From contig NC_081339.1 in assembly GCF_022539665.2 (NCBI RefSeq), positions 7,313,367-7,377,366 of the forward strand: a stretch of 64,000 bases of DNA, in the 5' to 3' direction. The notes under the pieces were generated by a model that was not told the origin of the DNA, did no database searches, and saw only the letters and a list, made by a program, of their open reading frames with translations. The translations under genes and the position numbers were made by a program. This document shows positions 13,365-26,122 of the stretch, one piece after another. Position 1 is the first letter of the stretch, and each line of letters opens with the position of its first letter. The DNA comes from Daphnia carinata (Eukaryota > Arthropoda > Branchiopoda > Diplostraca > Daphniidae).

Positions 13365-15221
13365 ATCAATTGCTCGTGAAGGAGCAGTTTTTAAGCTGTG
13401 CTTCTCTATTTTTATCACATGCTGTTACTTTCCGTTATTCAGTCAAAACGCTGCGTGGCATTTATGTTTGTATCCACACGTTATTGGAATTACACAGCGC
13501 TTGAGTAGTAGAAATGAACGTTACCTTATTGCGATGAGACTCGATAGCAGAAAGTGAACATAATGTCCATCATTTCACAACACGATAGGGAATTTTGGCT
13601 ATTCTTAGAAAGCCAAATGGTGCGGTAACTGTAAACAGTTCCAAAAATAACGGCCTCTTCGTTATGGTATCACCTAAAAGTCGTGTTTGTTACCTGGCAA
13701 AATGACAGGTTGACGATCTTGCCGTTTATGATTTTCGGTTTTCAAGGGCCAGTGATTTAAGCGTGTCCATAAGGATGTCATTCTTTCGAGTACAAGGAAA
13801 TGCACGCTATATGAAAGAGTCCTGGAACGAAAGGGCTACCGCGCGTGTTATTACCTGCGTTCTAATTGATTTACACGTAGTGCCTCTCTGTTTAAGGAAG
13901 TCAAATGCCCGTGATCCTTCCTTCACAGAGTAAATGCAAAAGAATTCCATATCGGGCGAGCTGATATAACTAATGTTGATTGAAACTGTACGTATAGACA
14001 TGCCTGACTTGCCTTCCTACTGGTACCACTACCGTTCACGCAAAGGTATCAAATATGTGAGTTTTAAATGTCTACCTGATAATGAGAAGAAACAACAGTC
14101 TCTCCGCACCATAAACTAACACACGGGGTAAGTTAGCTGAGTCACAGCATATCTATCTACGTATAGCGTGCTAATAAGCCGTACGTTGTGAACCTATATC
14201 GGGTTTGGCAGAATATAGCTTTTTAAAACTACTCGCAGTCAACACGCATTGCAATGATGTCACTGACATTTGACAAAGATACTCTGTACCCTATCCTGCT
14301 TTTTTTCTAACGATTACTTGTCAAGCCCTTGATATCAGCTGGTAAATCGCAATTTCATTGAATGATTCTTTAATGTCAGTTTCATCACAGACGAAATCGT
14401 GCGGGAGGACGTGCTGTTTTTCTCTTCTTATAGATCTTCTAATAATAGACGACATGGGCGTTTCTCTTCAAAGTCTTTTCAAGATGCCAACTTGCCGGGC
14501 ATGTCCAGTGCAAAAAAAGAAAAACATTTTGAATTTTTAACGTTTTCGCTTCCTCACCCTACCCCCTCAAACTGTGTTTGGTTTTCAGTTAAGATTGCCT
14601 CAAGTGGTTAGTAACCGAACAGAAAATTTCTTTTCTGTTTCATAGGGGAAGGGGTTCGTTAGTTTCTCATCTCTCCCCACCTACGTCGTGTTTTCGTTTT
14701 TCGAAAATCTTTTGGTCGTTTCCGCTGTTTACTTGAAGAAAAAATTCGTGACGTTCGTAGTAGCTTTTGGCGGCCGTTTGATGTCAGTCAAGCCGATCAA
14801 CTGTCCCTTTCGTTTTCAAAGTGATTGAAAATGTAGAACTTTTTAGCCACGTCGGTGATTCATTTAAAGGGTAAGTAAAGTAACTGAAATCTTTATTAGT
14901 TATGCCCACTCCGTCTGGAGTCCTTGTGTAAGCGGTATCACGTACGGCAGCGTATAACAGCTTACATAGTTCAGTAAAAAAACAAGAGTTATTTGTAGAA
15001 TGTCCGAAATTAGATCGTAAGTAGTTCACGCGCGTTATAGTACCCTTCATATGCGTTTCCGCACTAAATTTGAGTTCATTGATCTTTGTATTTATTTCAT
15101 TTTTCAATTATGCATATATTTTACGTATTTTACTGCCAATAAAAAGACTGTGGGATCTCAACTAGAATGTGATTTCATATCGTACGATCATTTCCTTATT
15201 AAAGTAACTTTACCACTAAAA
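13365..15221. other. Intergenic, no gene seen
   Basis: About 1.9 kb between convergent genes. It contains the 3' flanks of both. Open frames up to 107 codons are present, but none has recognisable domains or splice continuity. Confidence 0.6.
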
Positions 15222-17119
15222 TCAAACACTCCAACAAGGGAACTGGCATTTGCCAACGATCAGCTCGCATATAAACGCAACAAAACAGCAAAGAAACAGA
15301 TAGGCAAACGTGCGGAAAATACCGCGGAGATCGTAAAGAGTCAATGGGGACGTTGAACGATCCCGTTTGCTGCTTCTCAATTTGCGTTCGTTAATATAAC
15401 ACCTAGAAGCGAACGTATCGTAACTGTTGTCCAAATAGTCTGACAGGCCGGCCTGCCTTAACAACAGCAATCTAAAGGGATAGCGAATTAAATGAGGAAA
15501 AATTTAATTCAAATGAAATTGAAATTTACAGTCGATCAATCGCGGCAGTGTAGGGACTATCTTTTTGGAGGAACAAACAGTTTGTTCTGTCGTTCACAAT
15601 TTTCGGGAGGATAGTGGCGCGACATACTCTGTGTCTCTTGAAGTCCTTTTGTATTTCAGAATCCGCTAAAAGATTAGACTTGAAACCATAAAAGGTCAAT
15701 TCAAATTTGAAGCTACAATCGTTCATAATTATTTATACCATGATTATAACATTGTTTGGATTGCTTAACAAGACATCGACGAATTCACTCGATGATGGAA
15801 TGAGTAGCATCGGATTATTATTTATACGATTATATACCTTTTGAAATATTGGGTAACTCGAATCCTGTCGATGCGAAATTGATTAAGATTAAAAATTACT
15901 AAACTTAATCAATAAATGAACATTGCTGGAATAACAATAATTTTTGAAACCTCAAATTCGGCCTGTGTGCTCGATTCTTTAATGATGAGTGGCTGAATGT
16001 TTTCCTTTTCCACCACGTCTTCGATAGAACGAACGACGAATTCATATCTAGGACTGGTTATCATTGATGTAACGATCCCGCAGAACGAGTAAGACACCAC
16101 CAGCAACGCGAGAAGGACAGAGCCTTGGATCAAGCGTGAAGGCGATGAATATTGTGAGTATTGTCTCAAATATCCTCCTAGTCGCGTAAGACAAAAATGA
16201 ATGCCATGATTAGGATACAACTTAATTGAACATTAAACCTTGTCCCAAGCTAACTGCTATGATAAACATCAGTATTGTTGGTAGGTCCCGTTCGCCTTTT
16301 TTTTGGACGAGAGCCACAATCCAAATTGCTAAACATCCGGTCGAAAACGATAGGATCATCGTGATCCATGTCTGTATGGAAATTGAAGAAAAATATTACT
16401 ACAAGTTTTGAAATTAATTGAGCATATTCTTTTATTTCAGATTTATTTTATGATAACACTTACCGCAAGATCGAAAGCATAAAGGTAAGCTGCTGCATTG
16501 GTATCTTGCTGCGGATAGGGAACTACAATCGATATGTCATCAAGGATAATTGGTACGCTAACGTCAACAACCAAATGCCTGGAATGAAACGATGGACCAA
16601 ATGAAATGGACATGTCCACTTCCTTGAAACGGGAAAACTTAAAGTTATTATTCATCCAATGAAAACTGGGGAATAAGAAAAAAGATGTGTACGTCGCGCA
16701 CAAGTTGGCCCAGCACTCCCGTCCAGGAGCCATTGCCCTTGGTTTCGTCAGGTGATCCCAATTGCGGAACATCCGGAGGAACGTAAATCTCATACCTGTT
16801 TTGAGTACGAAAAATAAGCAATAAACCCAGGTATTGGACTGAAAACAAAAGCAATCATCTGTTACGTGAAGTTCAGGTATTGCGAGAGTATGTCGAGCAG
16901 GTAATATTCAATCATTCCGATTTTATTGACGGACACGCCAGATATGTTAGCGAGAGGATTCTGTGTTATTAAGGTTATCACTTACTATTGAAACCAAATC
17001 TATTTTTGCAAGGATTAGCTTACGAAAAAAGATGCGATGCGGAGATGGTTATTGATTTTGCGGCAGGAGCACGGAACAACTGACATAATTACAAGGCCAA
17101 TCCAAAGAACGGTCCTCAT
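15222..17119 (-). CDS. Ionotropic receptor (variant iGluR), copy 1, with in-frame TAA
   Basis: Eight minus-strand exons: 17024-17119, 16866-16960, 16693-16795, 16464-16622, 16239-16371, 15951-16177, 15530-15864 and 15222-15471, 466 codons in all. There is a signal peptide but no amino-terminal iGluR domain, as usual for IR-type receptors. S1 ligand-binding lobe: GSWTGVLGQL, then DMSISFGPSF, then VVPYP. The TWITMILSFSTG segment is TM1; a GGYLRQ element and the SRLIQGSVLLALLVVSYSFCG segment lie in the pore/TM3 region. S2 lobe is in exons 6-8, and TM4 (LRGIFRTFAYLFLCC) is near the C terminus. Codon 315 is TAA (15733-15735), inside exon 7, with receptor-like sequence continuing in the same frame on both sides. 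Either the gene is a pseudogene, the codon is read through, or an unrecognised intron (an in-phase 123-nt GTGAAT to TTTTAG option exists) removes it. Ligand unknown; the family acts in chemosensory or other sensory neurons. Confidence 0.8.
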
Positions 17120-17179
17120 CTTGTGCCGGCCATCAACGAACACGAGTCTTCGTCGGTACTCTCGTTACATTTGGTGCTG

Positions 17180-17187
17180 TATAAATA
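17180..17187 (-). promoter_or_regulatory. Possible TATA-like box of receptor copy 1
   Basis: On the minus strand this reads TATTTATA, about 60 nt upstream of the start codon at 17119. It is a weaker match than the box upstream of receptor copy 2. Confidence 0.35.
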
Positions 17188-18315
17188 CCCAACTTAAACA
17201 TTGTTTTTTTTTTTTTTTAGGATAACTTGCTCGTGTCCGTCATGCGCAATAGCTTTGTTTACATCTCGTCGGCTGTCTTGTGAAGCTTCTCTTGATGGGA
17301 CAAGAGAATGTTATTGAAGATGCTTGAACTTTAAGATCTTGTGATGTCTCGAATGTTGCTCTACACAAATCCTGCAATGTGTCGTAAATATAGATGAACT
17401 TTTGGGCGTGCTCTCTTCGTGCTATCCAAGAGGCTACGTTATTTGACAGGTAACTCCGAAAAAAAACCTTTCTAAATTTCTCAAAAGACGTGTGATTGGC
17501 AGTTCTTCGCCGTTTGCCTCTCTAAACACGCCAATTTTGCCAAGTCTGTAATTAGTAAATCAATAATGTATCCCCACAAATCCATTACGGCAATCCTAGT
17601 CGCAATATGACGATGCAAAATCGAATCTTCCGGCGATTGTTTCTATGCGACCGTTCCATTATTATGTCAGTTATGTGTCGAAGTGAATTTCGTTAAGTTA
17701 AATAGCATGCGATGTTCTGTTTGCGTAATATTTTTCGGTTGTTTATTTGGTGCTTTCTACGTTTTTTTTACCTAAAAAAAAAGATCGCCCACCCTCCACT
17801 TCTACCTGTATCTACGCACCTGCAGCTGCGGAGATTTTAGAGTTGTGGAACACAAAATGCGGAAAGGAAGGTAGAAATCCTTTTTCCTTTCTTTTGGTAC
17901 ATATTTTTCTATCCCCTCCTTATCTCCTTGATTGAAAAATTCGAATGTTGCCCTATTTTCAGCTCCATTGCAGTTAGAATCTCAGTCGCGTACGGATGTG
18001 CCATTTCGTCATTCGTACAGTGTTCTAAGTCATATCCAGCGCAAACAAAATTTTAACTCTTTCATTCCCCCTTTATCGCGTCGGCCTTTTTTTGTATCCC
18101 ATGTCTGTTTCGATAGTTCTGAAGAGGTGTAATTGAGTGCGTACCGCTGTGCTGCGCCCGGCCGCGGATGGATAGCCGATGTGTTGATGCAGGGCTATTG
18201 CTTTCCTATCCGTACATGTACAAGTGTGTGAGACTCCATAAGGTAAAAATGTACTACAATTTGTCAACGTCATTAAGTTTACATGGCTACCCTTTGTTAA
18301 ACTCTAAAGCTTTAG
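17188..18315. other. Spacer between the two receptor genes, no gene seen
   Basis: About 1.1 kb with short, low-complexity open frames and no domain similarity that I can see. Confidence 0.6.
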
Positions 18316-20280
18316 TTAAACGATTATGGGTCTTGATCGAGAGCGGTTCCAATGATGGTATAAAATTTCTAGTAGAAATACGATTAGTGATAGACAACAT
18401 CCACCAGCCAAAATGTAGAAAGCTGCATTGAGTTGATCGTATCTTAGCGCAGTTGGCACAGTTGAACGGGTCGATAACGAAGAGACTACACACGCTGGTA
18501 AAGATGGCGAGTGTCGCACTTCTATTTGACGTGCAATTCCGGCTTGTAGGAGACGTAAATTTCTATGAAATATACGAACACACATTTAAAATAGCCTTTT
18601 AAAAATAGCGCATTATTCGAATTGTTAAAATACTCGTCGTTAAAGGCCGTTGTTAGTGAACTGTGCTTCTGAAGAAAAAGTCCGTTGTTCCGAGTCACTA
18701 GCTTATCAGGTAGTAAAATTGCGCGACATTTCCCTGCTCTTTTACGGTCATTTTCAATGTTCCATCTCGCATTCGTGTCGCCCTTTTGAAAGCAATTGTA
18801 GTAAACTAAAATAAAACTGTTCATTTAATCATATACTCCAATAAAGATGCGATTCTTTTGTTCCGCTACGAGATCGACGATCCCATTCGAATCACGGAGC
18901 AAAAGTTCTGGATACTCTTGCCAACGGTTAGCTATTTCCTGGAACGAAGCGATCGGTGACAACTGGAAAAGGTTATGTTACATTTACGTTATTCAATCGG
19001 TTGTGTTCAATGAAGCTAAAGTTTTCACCATAAACTCTTCCTGAACGCTGGATTCCTTCACGACGAATGGCAAGATCTCTTCATTGGCTGCAGCGTCTTC
19101 GAGAGAATTAATGACGAATCGATGTTTAGGTGCAGTTAATCTAGAAATAAGCGTCCCTGTGTAAGCGTACGTTAGCACAACCAGCGCTAAGAGCCAGAAT
19201 CCCAAAACCATTCGAAAAACCGTAGATTTTTGCACCAGATATCCTCCTGTGAATGCATAACAAAGATATCGAACAGCAAATAGGGCAAGTTAAATGAGCG
19301 TTAAATGGAATTTGTTTTAAAGCGAAGAGTTTACCTTGTGAAAACGTGACACCAAGGATGTAGAGAATCAATAACCCTCCGTTGATTTCATCGTCTCTAT
19401 CGTACTGAAAATGATTCACGAACCAAAGTGCCAATGCCACAATCGCCAAAGAAATTGCAATAAGCATCCACGTCTAGGTTTGCGTAAGAAAAATTGGAAT
19501 TAATTCTCTGTTGTCGGGAAGTGTAGGGATATTTTGAAATTGAAATGGTATGTTACAAAAAGAGAAAAAATGGACACAAGCCCGCTAGCGTCGATCCCCA
19601 ATTCAGGATAAGGAATCATGATGGCTACGTGGTCTCGGAAGATCCCGACAGTGGCATCGAAAGATAAAAATCTTGGGTAACTAACAGGTCCAAATGAAAT
19701 CGTCATGTCAGCTTCCTATCGTTTCGTAGAAAAACATTTCTGAATGTGCGATGCTATAATCATTTGTATTTAAATGACAGTGATGTTTACCTTTCTGGCG
19801 AGTTTGCCGAGGACACCAGACCAACTATCATTTCCAGGAAGTCCAAATTGCAAGACATCGTTTGAAACTATAATGTCATACCTGATGGGATTAAATGGTA
19901 CGTATGTTAAATGATAAAACTATGTGTAGGCAAGTACTAAATCATTTCATTTCTAGTACGACACGGATGCGGATGTGATTTACATAATCGCTTACGTGAA
20001 ATTCATTTTTTTGGACAACGTTTCCAGCAGTTCCTTTTCCATTAAGCCTTTGCTGTTGGTTGATATGTTTTCAATATTACCAAGCGGATTCTAGATAAAT
20101 CGAGTAAGTAAATAAACAAAATTGCGTTAATAGTTATAATAATAAGAAAATAGTGACTGTTTGTCTACTAACGTAAAACGTAGCTATTTGGAGATGCTTG
20201 TTGATGTTGAGACATTCGACTAAGGTTTTCGCAATTTGCATTAGGTACACAACAGCCAACTTAAACGTCCATCCTTCCAT
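18316..20280 (-). CDS. Ionotropic receptor (variant iGluR), copy 2, with in-frame TAA
   Basis: Exons: 20173-20280, 19996-20090, 19791-19881, 19557-19715, 19335-19473, 19029-19246, 18634-18962 and 18316-18562, 462 codons. Exon count, phases and several lengths (95 and 159 nt) match copy 1, showing tandem duplication. The start is the first ATG after the promoter. S1 features: DSWSGVLGKLARK, DMTISFGP and MIPYP. TM1 is WMLIAISLAIVALALW, and the TM3 region contains VLTYAYTGTLISRLT. S2 includes GIVDLVAEQKNRIFIG and LFLQKHSSLTTAFND. TM4 is FYILAGGCCLSLIVFLLEI. Codon 316 is TAA (18825-18827), with S2-like sequence before and after it in one frame. A 90-nt in-phase intron could remove it, but that would also delete conserved-looking S2 residues. 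Pseudogene, readthrough or unusual splicing are all open. Confidence 0.8.
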
Positions 20281-20410
20281 CTTGAATGCCGCAAGAGTTC
20301 CAGACTGCGCTACGTTAACAGGTATCTTGACTCGATTCAATGAATGTGCCAAACAATCAGCGCTTAACGATGGGCTTCTTCTACGATTGAATGCTTGCCA
20401 GCTAGTAAAT

Positions 20411-20446
20411 ACTGATTACAAACACAAAGAGACTAACGTATTTATA
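20411..20446 (-). promoter_or_regulatory. TATA box and TCAGT initiator of receptor copy 2
   Basis: Minus-strand TATAAATA at 20439-20446 and TCAGT at 20411-20415, about 33 nt apart from the first T of the box to the start A. The first ATG downstream is at 20280. An intact core promoter argues against a long-dead gene. Confidence 0.7.
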
Positions 20447-21163
20447 GAGACGCATGTGTTCATGAAGAATGGAAGCCCATAGTAAGTTCCACTTGCGTTA
20501 CGTGAACTATTACGCATTTCCGGGGTGAATGACCAATACCACCCTTAAAGTAGAACAGGTTAAGCAGTGCGTATACCTATATCTTTCTATTTATATTAAT
20601 GATGCTTACCTTTTTCACGGACCATATAGACTTTTACTTATGTATTCGTAACCTAAATTTGAGTTGGGTGTAAAGTTCCTTGCGTGAGAGCCTCGAACTT
20701 TCACTATAGATGCCGTCAGGAAAGAGGAAGTCCAGATTGATGTAACCAATTGATCGGGCCTTAATCGCATTATAAATTTATGCCATGTTAGGTAATGCTT
20801 CATTGACGTATCTGTCTCTTGTTTGGAAATGAGCGTGATCAGAGCAGAGAATGCGGAGCTCACGAAGCTTTTTCAAAGTTTACGTGATTATGATTGGATA
20901 ATATTGCTATTATCACGTTCTACCTGCTATAATGGGGATTAGTTCCTCGTGGAAGTGTAATCCAAAATACTTGAATTGTAAAGAGAGGGACAGAACATGC
21001 ATGTAATCGTTTACTGATGTAAAATTCTTCCAATATTTTGCGGGGGCTTGTAAAACATTGTGTGTGCTGTTTGTACAGTGTACAGTTTCGGACTATTGTT
21101 TGCATTGGTTTTTATTTAATTATTCATTTGTACGAAAAAAACACGAATCGTCAAGATAGATCA
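20447..21163. other. Spacer, no gene seen
   Basis: About 0.7 kb. A minus-strand open frame at 20615-20863 shows no convincing similarity to receptors or other families. Confidence 0.55.
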
Positions 21164-22695
21164 TCAGTTGACATAGCTATTCATGATTGCTCGCCAGCGT
21201 TTGTGTAGCTCATCTTTCGGACAGTCCCAAAGCTTCTCGAGGCATTGCCAACCTCTTTGGGCCGTAGTTAACAGATAGGGATCCGGATTTTGTGAATAAG
21301 AATAAGCACCCAATACAAGTGATTGACTTAATCTGGCTGCAATACAGTCCTGTAAATCAAGAGCCATTGAATGTATGTCTAATAGTTGTCCATGTTTAAC
21401 TTTCTGTTTGCTTTTCATACCTTTAATAAGGTGAATTCGTTTTCCGGAATGGGCCGAAATCGATTGTAACCGGCCAAGACGTGACCAGGCGCATCCAAAA
21501 TGTTCATGGATTGACATTCAATCATCATGTAACAAATGGCAATAGCTAGTTCAAAAAGATACAAGTTGATGTGAACATCTCCGAAATCCAGGATTCCAGA
21601 TAAGACGTACGTTCCTGGGTGGCCTTCAACTTCCTTCACTATTGGATAAGCAGTTTTAAATCACGTAAGCATGTAACACATACTTTTATGTAACATACCT
21701 AAAATATTTTGTTCATTGAAGTCCCCGTGAATTGGACCACTTTCAAGATGTTCCAAAAGAGGCACAACATTGAATTTGAAATTATCAATGACTGCAACGG
21801 ACAGCTTACGTCTCTGCTCGTCTTCGATCGCATAAACAAAGTCGGTAAGTTTTGGAACTGCGTTCAAATTCCAAATGCGGTCAACCCCTTTGATTCCATC
21901 ATGTTTAAATTCCTGCAGGAAGAAAAGGACAATTCAACTTTCACGTGTAATCATCAAAATGAAGCGCTCCTACCATCAAGGCAAGATCTGTTTTGGCGAC
22001 TAACTCTCCCACTTGAAAAAACAATTCTTTCGTGTATGGAACACTATGCAGAATTTTTCCGGGGACGAAGGACAACAGCCGCACAATGTACTGGCCAGTG
22101 GGATGATCCTTGGTGCCAGCAGCTAATTAAGTAAAACATATAATTTATTCACAAGTACTAAAATGCTGATTGGGAATGTCTAACCATCTGACGGTTCGCT
22201 TATTTGAACTTTCAGGTTTTCCAACGACATGCTCTTCCCGTGAATATTTTTCACGGGCTTAGGACACGGCAGTCCTTTCTTACCTAGAAAACAAAGTTTT
22301 TATTAAAGGAATAATTTAATAGTTTTTTAAGAAAAAATAACATGCCCAAGTAAAGCATCATTTCATTTTGTGCATCGATCAGGTTGGACGCTTTGGAATC
22401 AAGAGAATTCAACACTTTCATGATGTAGCCGAGCGGACATGCATCCTTGACATCAGGCAAGTGGCTGTTATCTTTAACCTATAATAGCAGAAATTTTCTA
22501 TAATTTTAAATTCGAATGTGTGCATACTAAAGTTACCGTAATGTGAAAATTTTTATCGTCATAGCTGTTCAATTCTTTAATTGAAACCACCTCGAGATTG
22601 TACAAATTGCGGGCCAGCTGATGAACAACCTCATTTGGAACGTATGGCTTAATCTGTTGGCCGGGCTTAAGTAGGATTTCGCCCTCTTTATCCAT
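21164..22695 (-). CDS. HYKK: Hydroxylysine kinase (AGPHD1 family)
   Basis: Seven exons: 22537-22695, 22346-22478, 22185-22283, 21974-22122, 21699-21912, 21421-21638 and 21164-21349, 385 residues, close to the usual family length. The aminoglycoside-phosphotransferase-like kinase fold is shown by the catalytic loop PIHGDFNEQNIL (HxDxxxxN) in exon 5 and the metal-binding GILDFGDVH in exon 6. HYKK uses GTP to phosphorylate 5-hydroxy-L-lysine in lysine and collagen breakdown; that substrate comes from the family, not from this sequence. Exon 2 must end at a GC donor (G|GCATGT) to keep frame with exon 3, because the nearby GT donor would give an immediate stop. The last intron uses the acceptor just before GACTGTATTGC; an upstream AG would break the frame. 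The next gene upstream on the same strand, RINT1, ends 452 nt away. Confidence 0.9.
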
Positions 22696-23147
22696 TGCGA
22701 AAAGCCGGCAGATGTGTTTTCGAATTTGTCAACAGCAAAACTTGCAACAAAATGAAATTGCTCACAGTATGGAATACAGGTAACAGTCAGATGTGGTAGA
22801 CTACGATAATAAGCGACGATAACTTAAACGTTTGGACGGTGATTTACGACTTCGACCTTCAAACGGAACTCGCACATAATATTTATCTAAAGCCGGCACC
22901 GATAAGGTATTTGTTCTCTCGCCGCGGAAGTAGATCACGTGAACTGCAATTTGATGTGTTACTGAGCTAGAATACGTGCGCACTCATCGACTTGCACAAA
23001 ATGAATGCCGTCATTACACCAACGCATGAATTTACACTCGATACGCCCCAAAATTAATTAACCACTACTTATCATACCCACTACGTTAAGTAACCACCAA
23101 CACAAGTAAATAGACTTGTATTAAACATCTCTTTGTAAACACCCCCC
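22696..23147. other. Intergenic spacer between HYKK and RINT1
   Basis: About 450 nt holding the HYKK upstream region and the RINT1 3' UTR. No TATA box or extra gene is evident. Confidence 0.6.
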
Positions 23148-26122
23148 TCATAAAATTCTCCGACGCAGAACACTTAGAGCATCTTCAACGGATAGCTTTT
23201 TAATTCCTTGTTCTTTTAATGCTTGCTTGCCGTTAAATGTTGCCCGATTCGATCTAACGAGAGTATTTTCGCTATCCTGGACGGCAATGGCGAGGGTTTC
23301 CAGTAGCAGTAACGTGATAGGCCGTTGAAGGCGCAGCAATGTACACGCATCTTTGAGTCTGTTTTTTAATTGAAAATTATAAGCACATAGCACATGCCAG
23401 AAATCAACAAGATACCTACTCCTTAAAGTAATTCTCTGGTTTTGTTGTATACTGGCCAAAGAGCGGTATCAAATTCTGTTGGACATCAAAGCTCAGCTGG
23501 GCAGCCCCTCCATCGTTGAACTGCCTCTGGAAGATTAGCTCTTCCAGCAGAAACTACAACGTTCAAACTGTAAGTTACTTATTCTCGAGTGAAAGCTGGA
23601 CATGACTAATACTTCGTTAACTTGGGCAGCTAATTTCTGCCACGCTTCGACGAACATTGTAGACGCCAAGGAATCCTTAAGCCACAACAAGCCAATGGCT
23701 ACAGCTTGGAGCATAGATGATCCTGTATGTAAAAAGAAACAATTTTGTCTAAACCCGATTCATTAAACGTATTCTTTTATGGTTAATACCCGTGGGCGAG
23801 AGGCTAAGCTGAATGAATTCATCAGGACTGGGAAGAGATCCCCACCTATCCAGCAAATAACATCTTTCAAAACAAGAAAAATTCAGAACAAAAATGCACT
23901 GCATACTTATCAAGCCTGTAGGGTTGTGATTTCGCCTTCACTTCAAGCATCACGGCTTCCACTAACCGTCGAAGCAAGTCCTCCTGCATTCTTTTCAGAA
24001 GCTCAATTATGCTGTCGAATACGGAGCCTAATCACAAACAGGAAAGCATCACATATTGTGAAATGAAGTAAGTTTAAGGAATTTACCTTCTTCTTCTTTA
24101 GTGGTTTGTGCTTGTGTGCGAAGCCAAGGAAGTGAGGACTCATCGTTGCTGACAGCCTCTGCAGCCAAACGTTCAACGTTTTCCATCTGAACTTTGTAGC
24201 TATGCAACTGAACGAAAAACTAAACAACACAAAAAAAAAGTGTTGTTGTATCAATCCACTGATACGTCCGAAGCTGTGAATATTACCGGTAAGTCTGCCC
24301 AGTCATCTAAAACATTGATAACCGCAGTTAGTGTGTTAAGAAACGGGCTGATGTTGGGTGACGATCGATTAGCGAATAGTTCATGAAATTTAGATTGACC
24401 GGCTAGCTGTAACAGCCGGATACGGAATTCATCCAGTAACTCAAGCTGTAAATCCAAGAACTGTAACTTGTGGCCGGGTTGGGGTAAGATCTTGTAACGG
24501 TCTGTAATGGCCAACAACATTTGAAGAAATCCTTCTCCACACTCGGTTAATCGAACATCGTCCTCCGCTTCCGAACTATCTTCAACAGAGACGCAGGTCC
24601 AGGCTGTATCCGAAATCAAAAGGACGTCCATTTTTTCGACTGCGACTGTAAACGGAATGGCATGACTAAACGTTTAAGGTAACTGAAACAAATTAAGACT
24701 TACACGCCCTTTCCAAGGCAATCCATCGGGCAAAAAACTGTGGCTGAGTGAGGACGAGTAACGCTGATGGCTGTGATGATGGATAGGAAAAAGAGGTCCG
24801 CAGTTCACTTTCGAAGCTTAGCACCTCACCAATAGTGTGTGCCAAAATAGTATCATCCTCAAGAATGACGGGAGTGTCCTTTAGGAGTTTTTCGACAGCA
24901 AGTTGGACGAGTCCTCGTGAAAAGTCTGTAAGTGCATTGCTAGGTTCGTATAATGGCTGAACATTTGTTTCAATGAATTCGGCGTGGTCTCCTATCCATT
25001 GGAGAATCTGGCGCATGTACCATTCGGGCTTGTCGCGGCGGTTTGTGGGTCGATTGCCTCCAAAATGATACAAAAATCTTTTCAGGAGAGGATATATCAA
25101 TTCCTGGAGGGCTAGGCTATTCGAAGTAAACCTCGACAAAATCACATGGTCTCCGAAATTTGATGAGTCTTCCAACCTACAGAGGGTGAGTTTAAATACT
25201 TTTTTTACATTCCACTATAGAAACGCAAAAGTAGACTTACTGTTTTGGGGGAAGTTTTATTTTTTCAAGGCATTGAAAATATAACTGGAACTTGCCCATA
25301 ACATCATTTGGCGGCATTGTTTTCAGAACTTCTTGATTTGTTGAAATCAAAGGCCACTGTATCAGTTTAAGAGTATCTTGCATCTCCCTTAAAAACAGGA
25401 AATTTGAATGGCATATAAATTTAGAAATTTTAATGATTATACTTTCTCAGTTTTTCCTTGAGCAATTCGAACCAGAAAATAACTGTGTCATTAGCAAACT
25501 TTTTGAGATTGTCACATTGGGATTGTTCTAACATACAGTTATGTTGAACAAGCTTATTGTAGAGCTCAACAGCTTCTATATCTTGATTAGACTGTAGGCT
25601 GTGCTGTAACTTCTCACTAAAACAATGCAATGAGAGGTTACAATACTTATTCTACTACTTGTGAATGACAATTTCAAGTACCTTAGATCTTCAACAGTCT
25701 TGACACATTTTAAATAAGCAAATTCCAACTCAAGCCTTTCAATGTCTTGTAATTGACTGTCAAAATTGCTCAGAAATGTGTCTACACTTGTTAAATGTGA
25801 TTTAGCTTGGACTTTTAAATTTGAATATTGATCTTCAAGAATCACCAGTTTCTGAGATAGATCTTCAACCTCCCTTAGGGTGTTTTGCACCTTTGTCGGG
25901 GCTTCTGTGCTTACCAGGGATAGCTAAAAAATTTGCGAAGAGTCAATGCACAAAGTAACGGGAGATACTAGCAAACCAACCTACCTTTTCTCTCAGGTTG
26001 TCTTGAACAGCTTTGGTTTCATCATAAAGCTCTTTGAGTTTGTGGAGCTGCTTTAGATCATTGCCTATTTCTTCATTCAATGCCTTCACTATTTTTCTCT
26101 GCAAATCAGGTTTCTCCTCCAT
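23148..26122 (-). CDS. RINT1: RINT1/Tip20 family vesicle-tethering protein
   Basis: Twelve exons: 25985-26122, 25682-25923, 25443-25616, 25241-25387, 24704-25176, 24287-24645, 24087-24219, 23907-24027, 23790-23845, 23613-23722, 23420-23553 and 23148-23358, 765 residues; vertebrate RINT1 is about 790. The N-terminal part (about residues 1-150) is coiled-coil-rich, and the rest is the RINT1/TIP1 domain. Family-like stretches are PEWYMRQILQWIGDHAEFIE, LSFESELRTSF, FFARWIALE, SVFDSIIELLKR, FNDGGAAQLSFDV and ELKDACTLLRL. RINT1 belongs to the NRZ (Dsl1-like) complex with NAG and ZW10 that tethers Golgi-derived vesicles at the ER, and it also interacts with Rad50 at the G2/M checkpoint. All twelve exon joins keep frame; one exon is only 56 nt. 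No TATA box is visible, as expected for a housekeeping gene. Confidence 0.93.

Noticed and set aside
15713-15738. A 26-nt GT-AG intron around the TAA of receptor copy 1 (and 31 nt in copy 2)
   Set aside because: Too short for splicing and both would break the reading frame.
20615-20863. Minus-strand open frame considered as a third receptor relic
   Set aside because: No S1, S2 or pore motifs could be matched, and there is no neighbouring exon.
21363-21421. Shorter last intron of HYKK ending before ACATACATTC
   Set aside because: It would be 42 nt with no pyrimidine tract and would put exon 7 out of frame; the acceptor 29 nt further on keeps frame.
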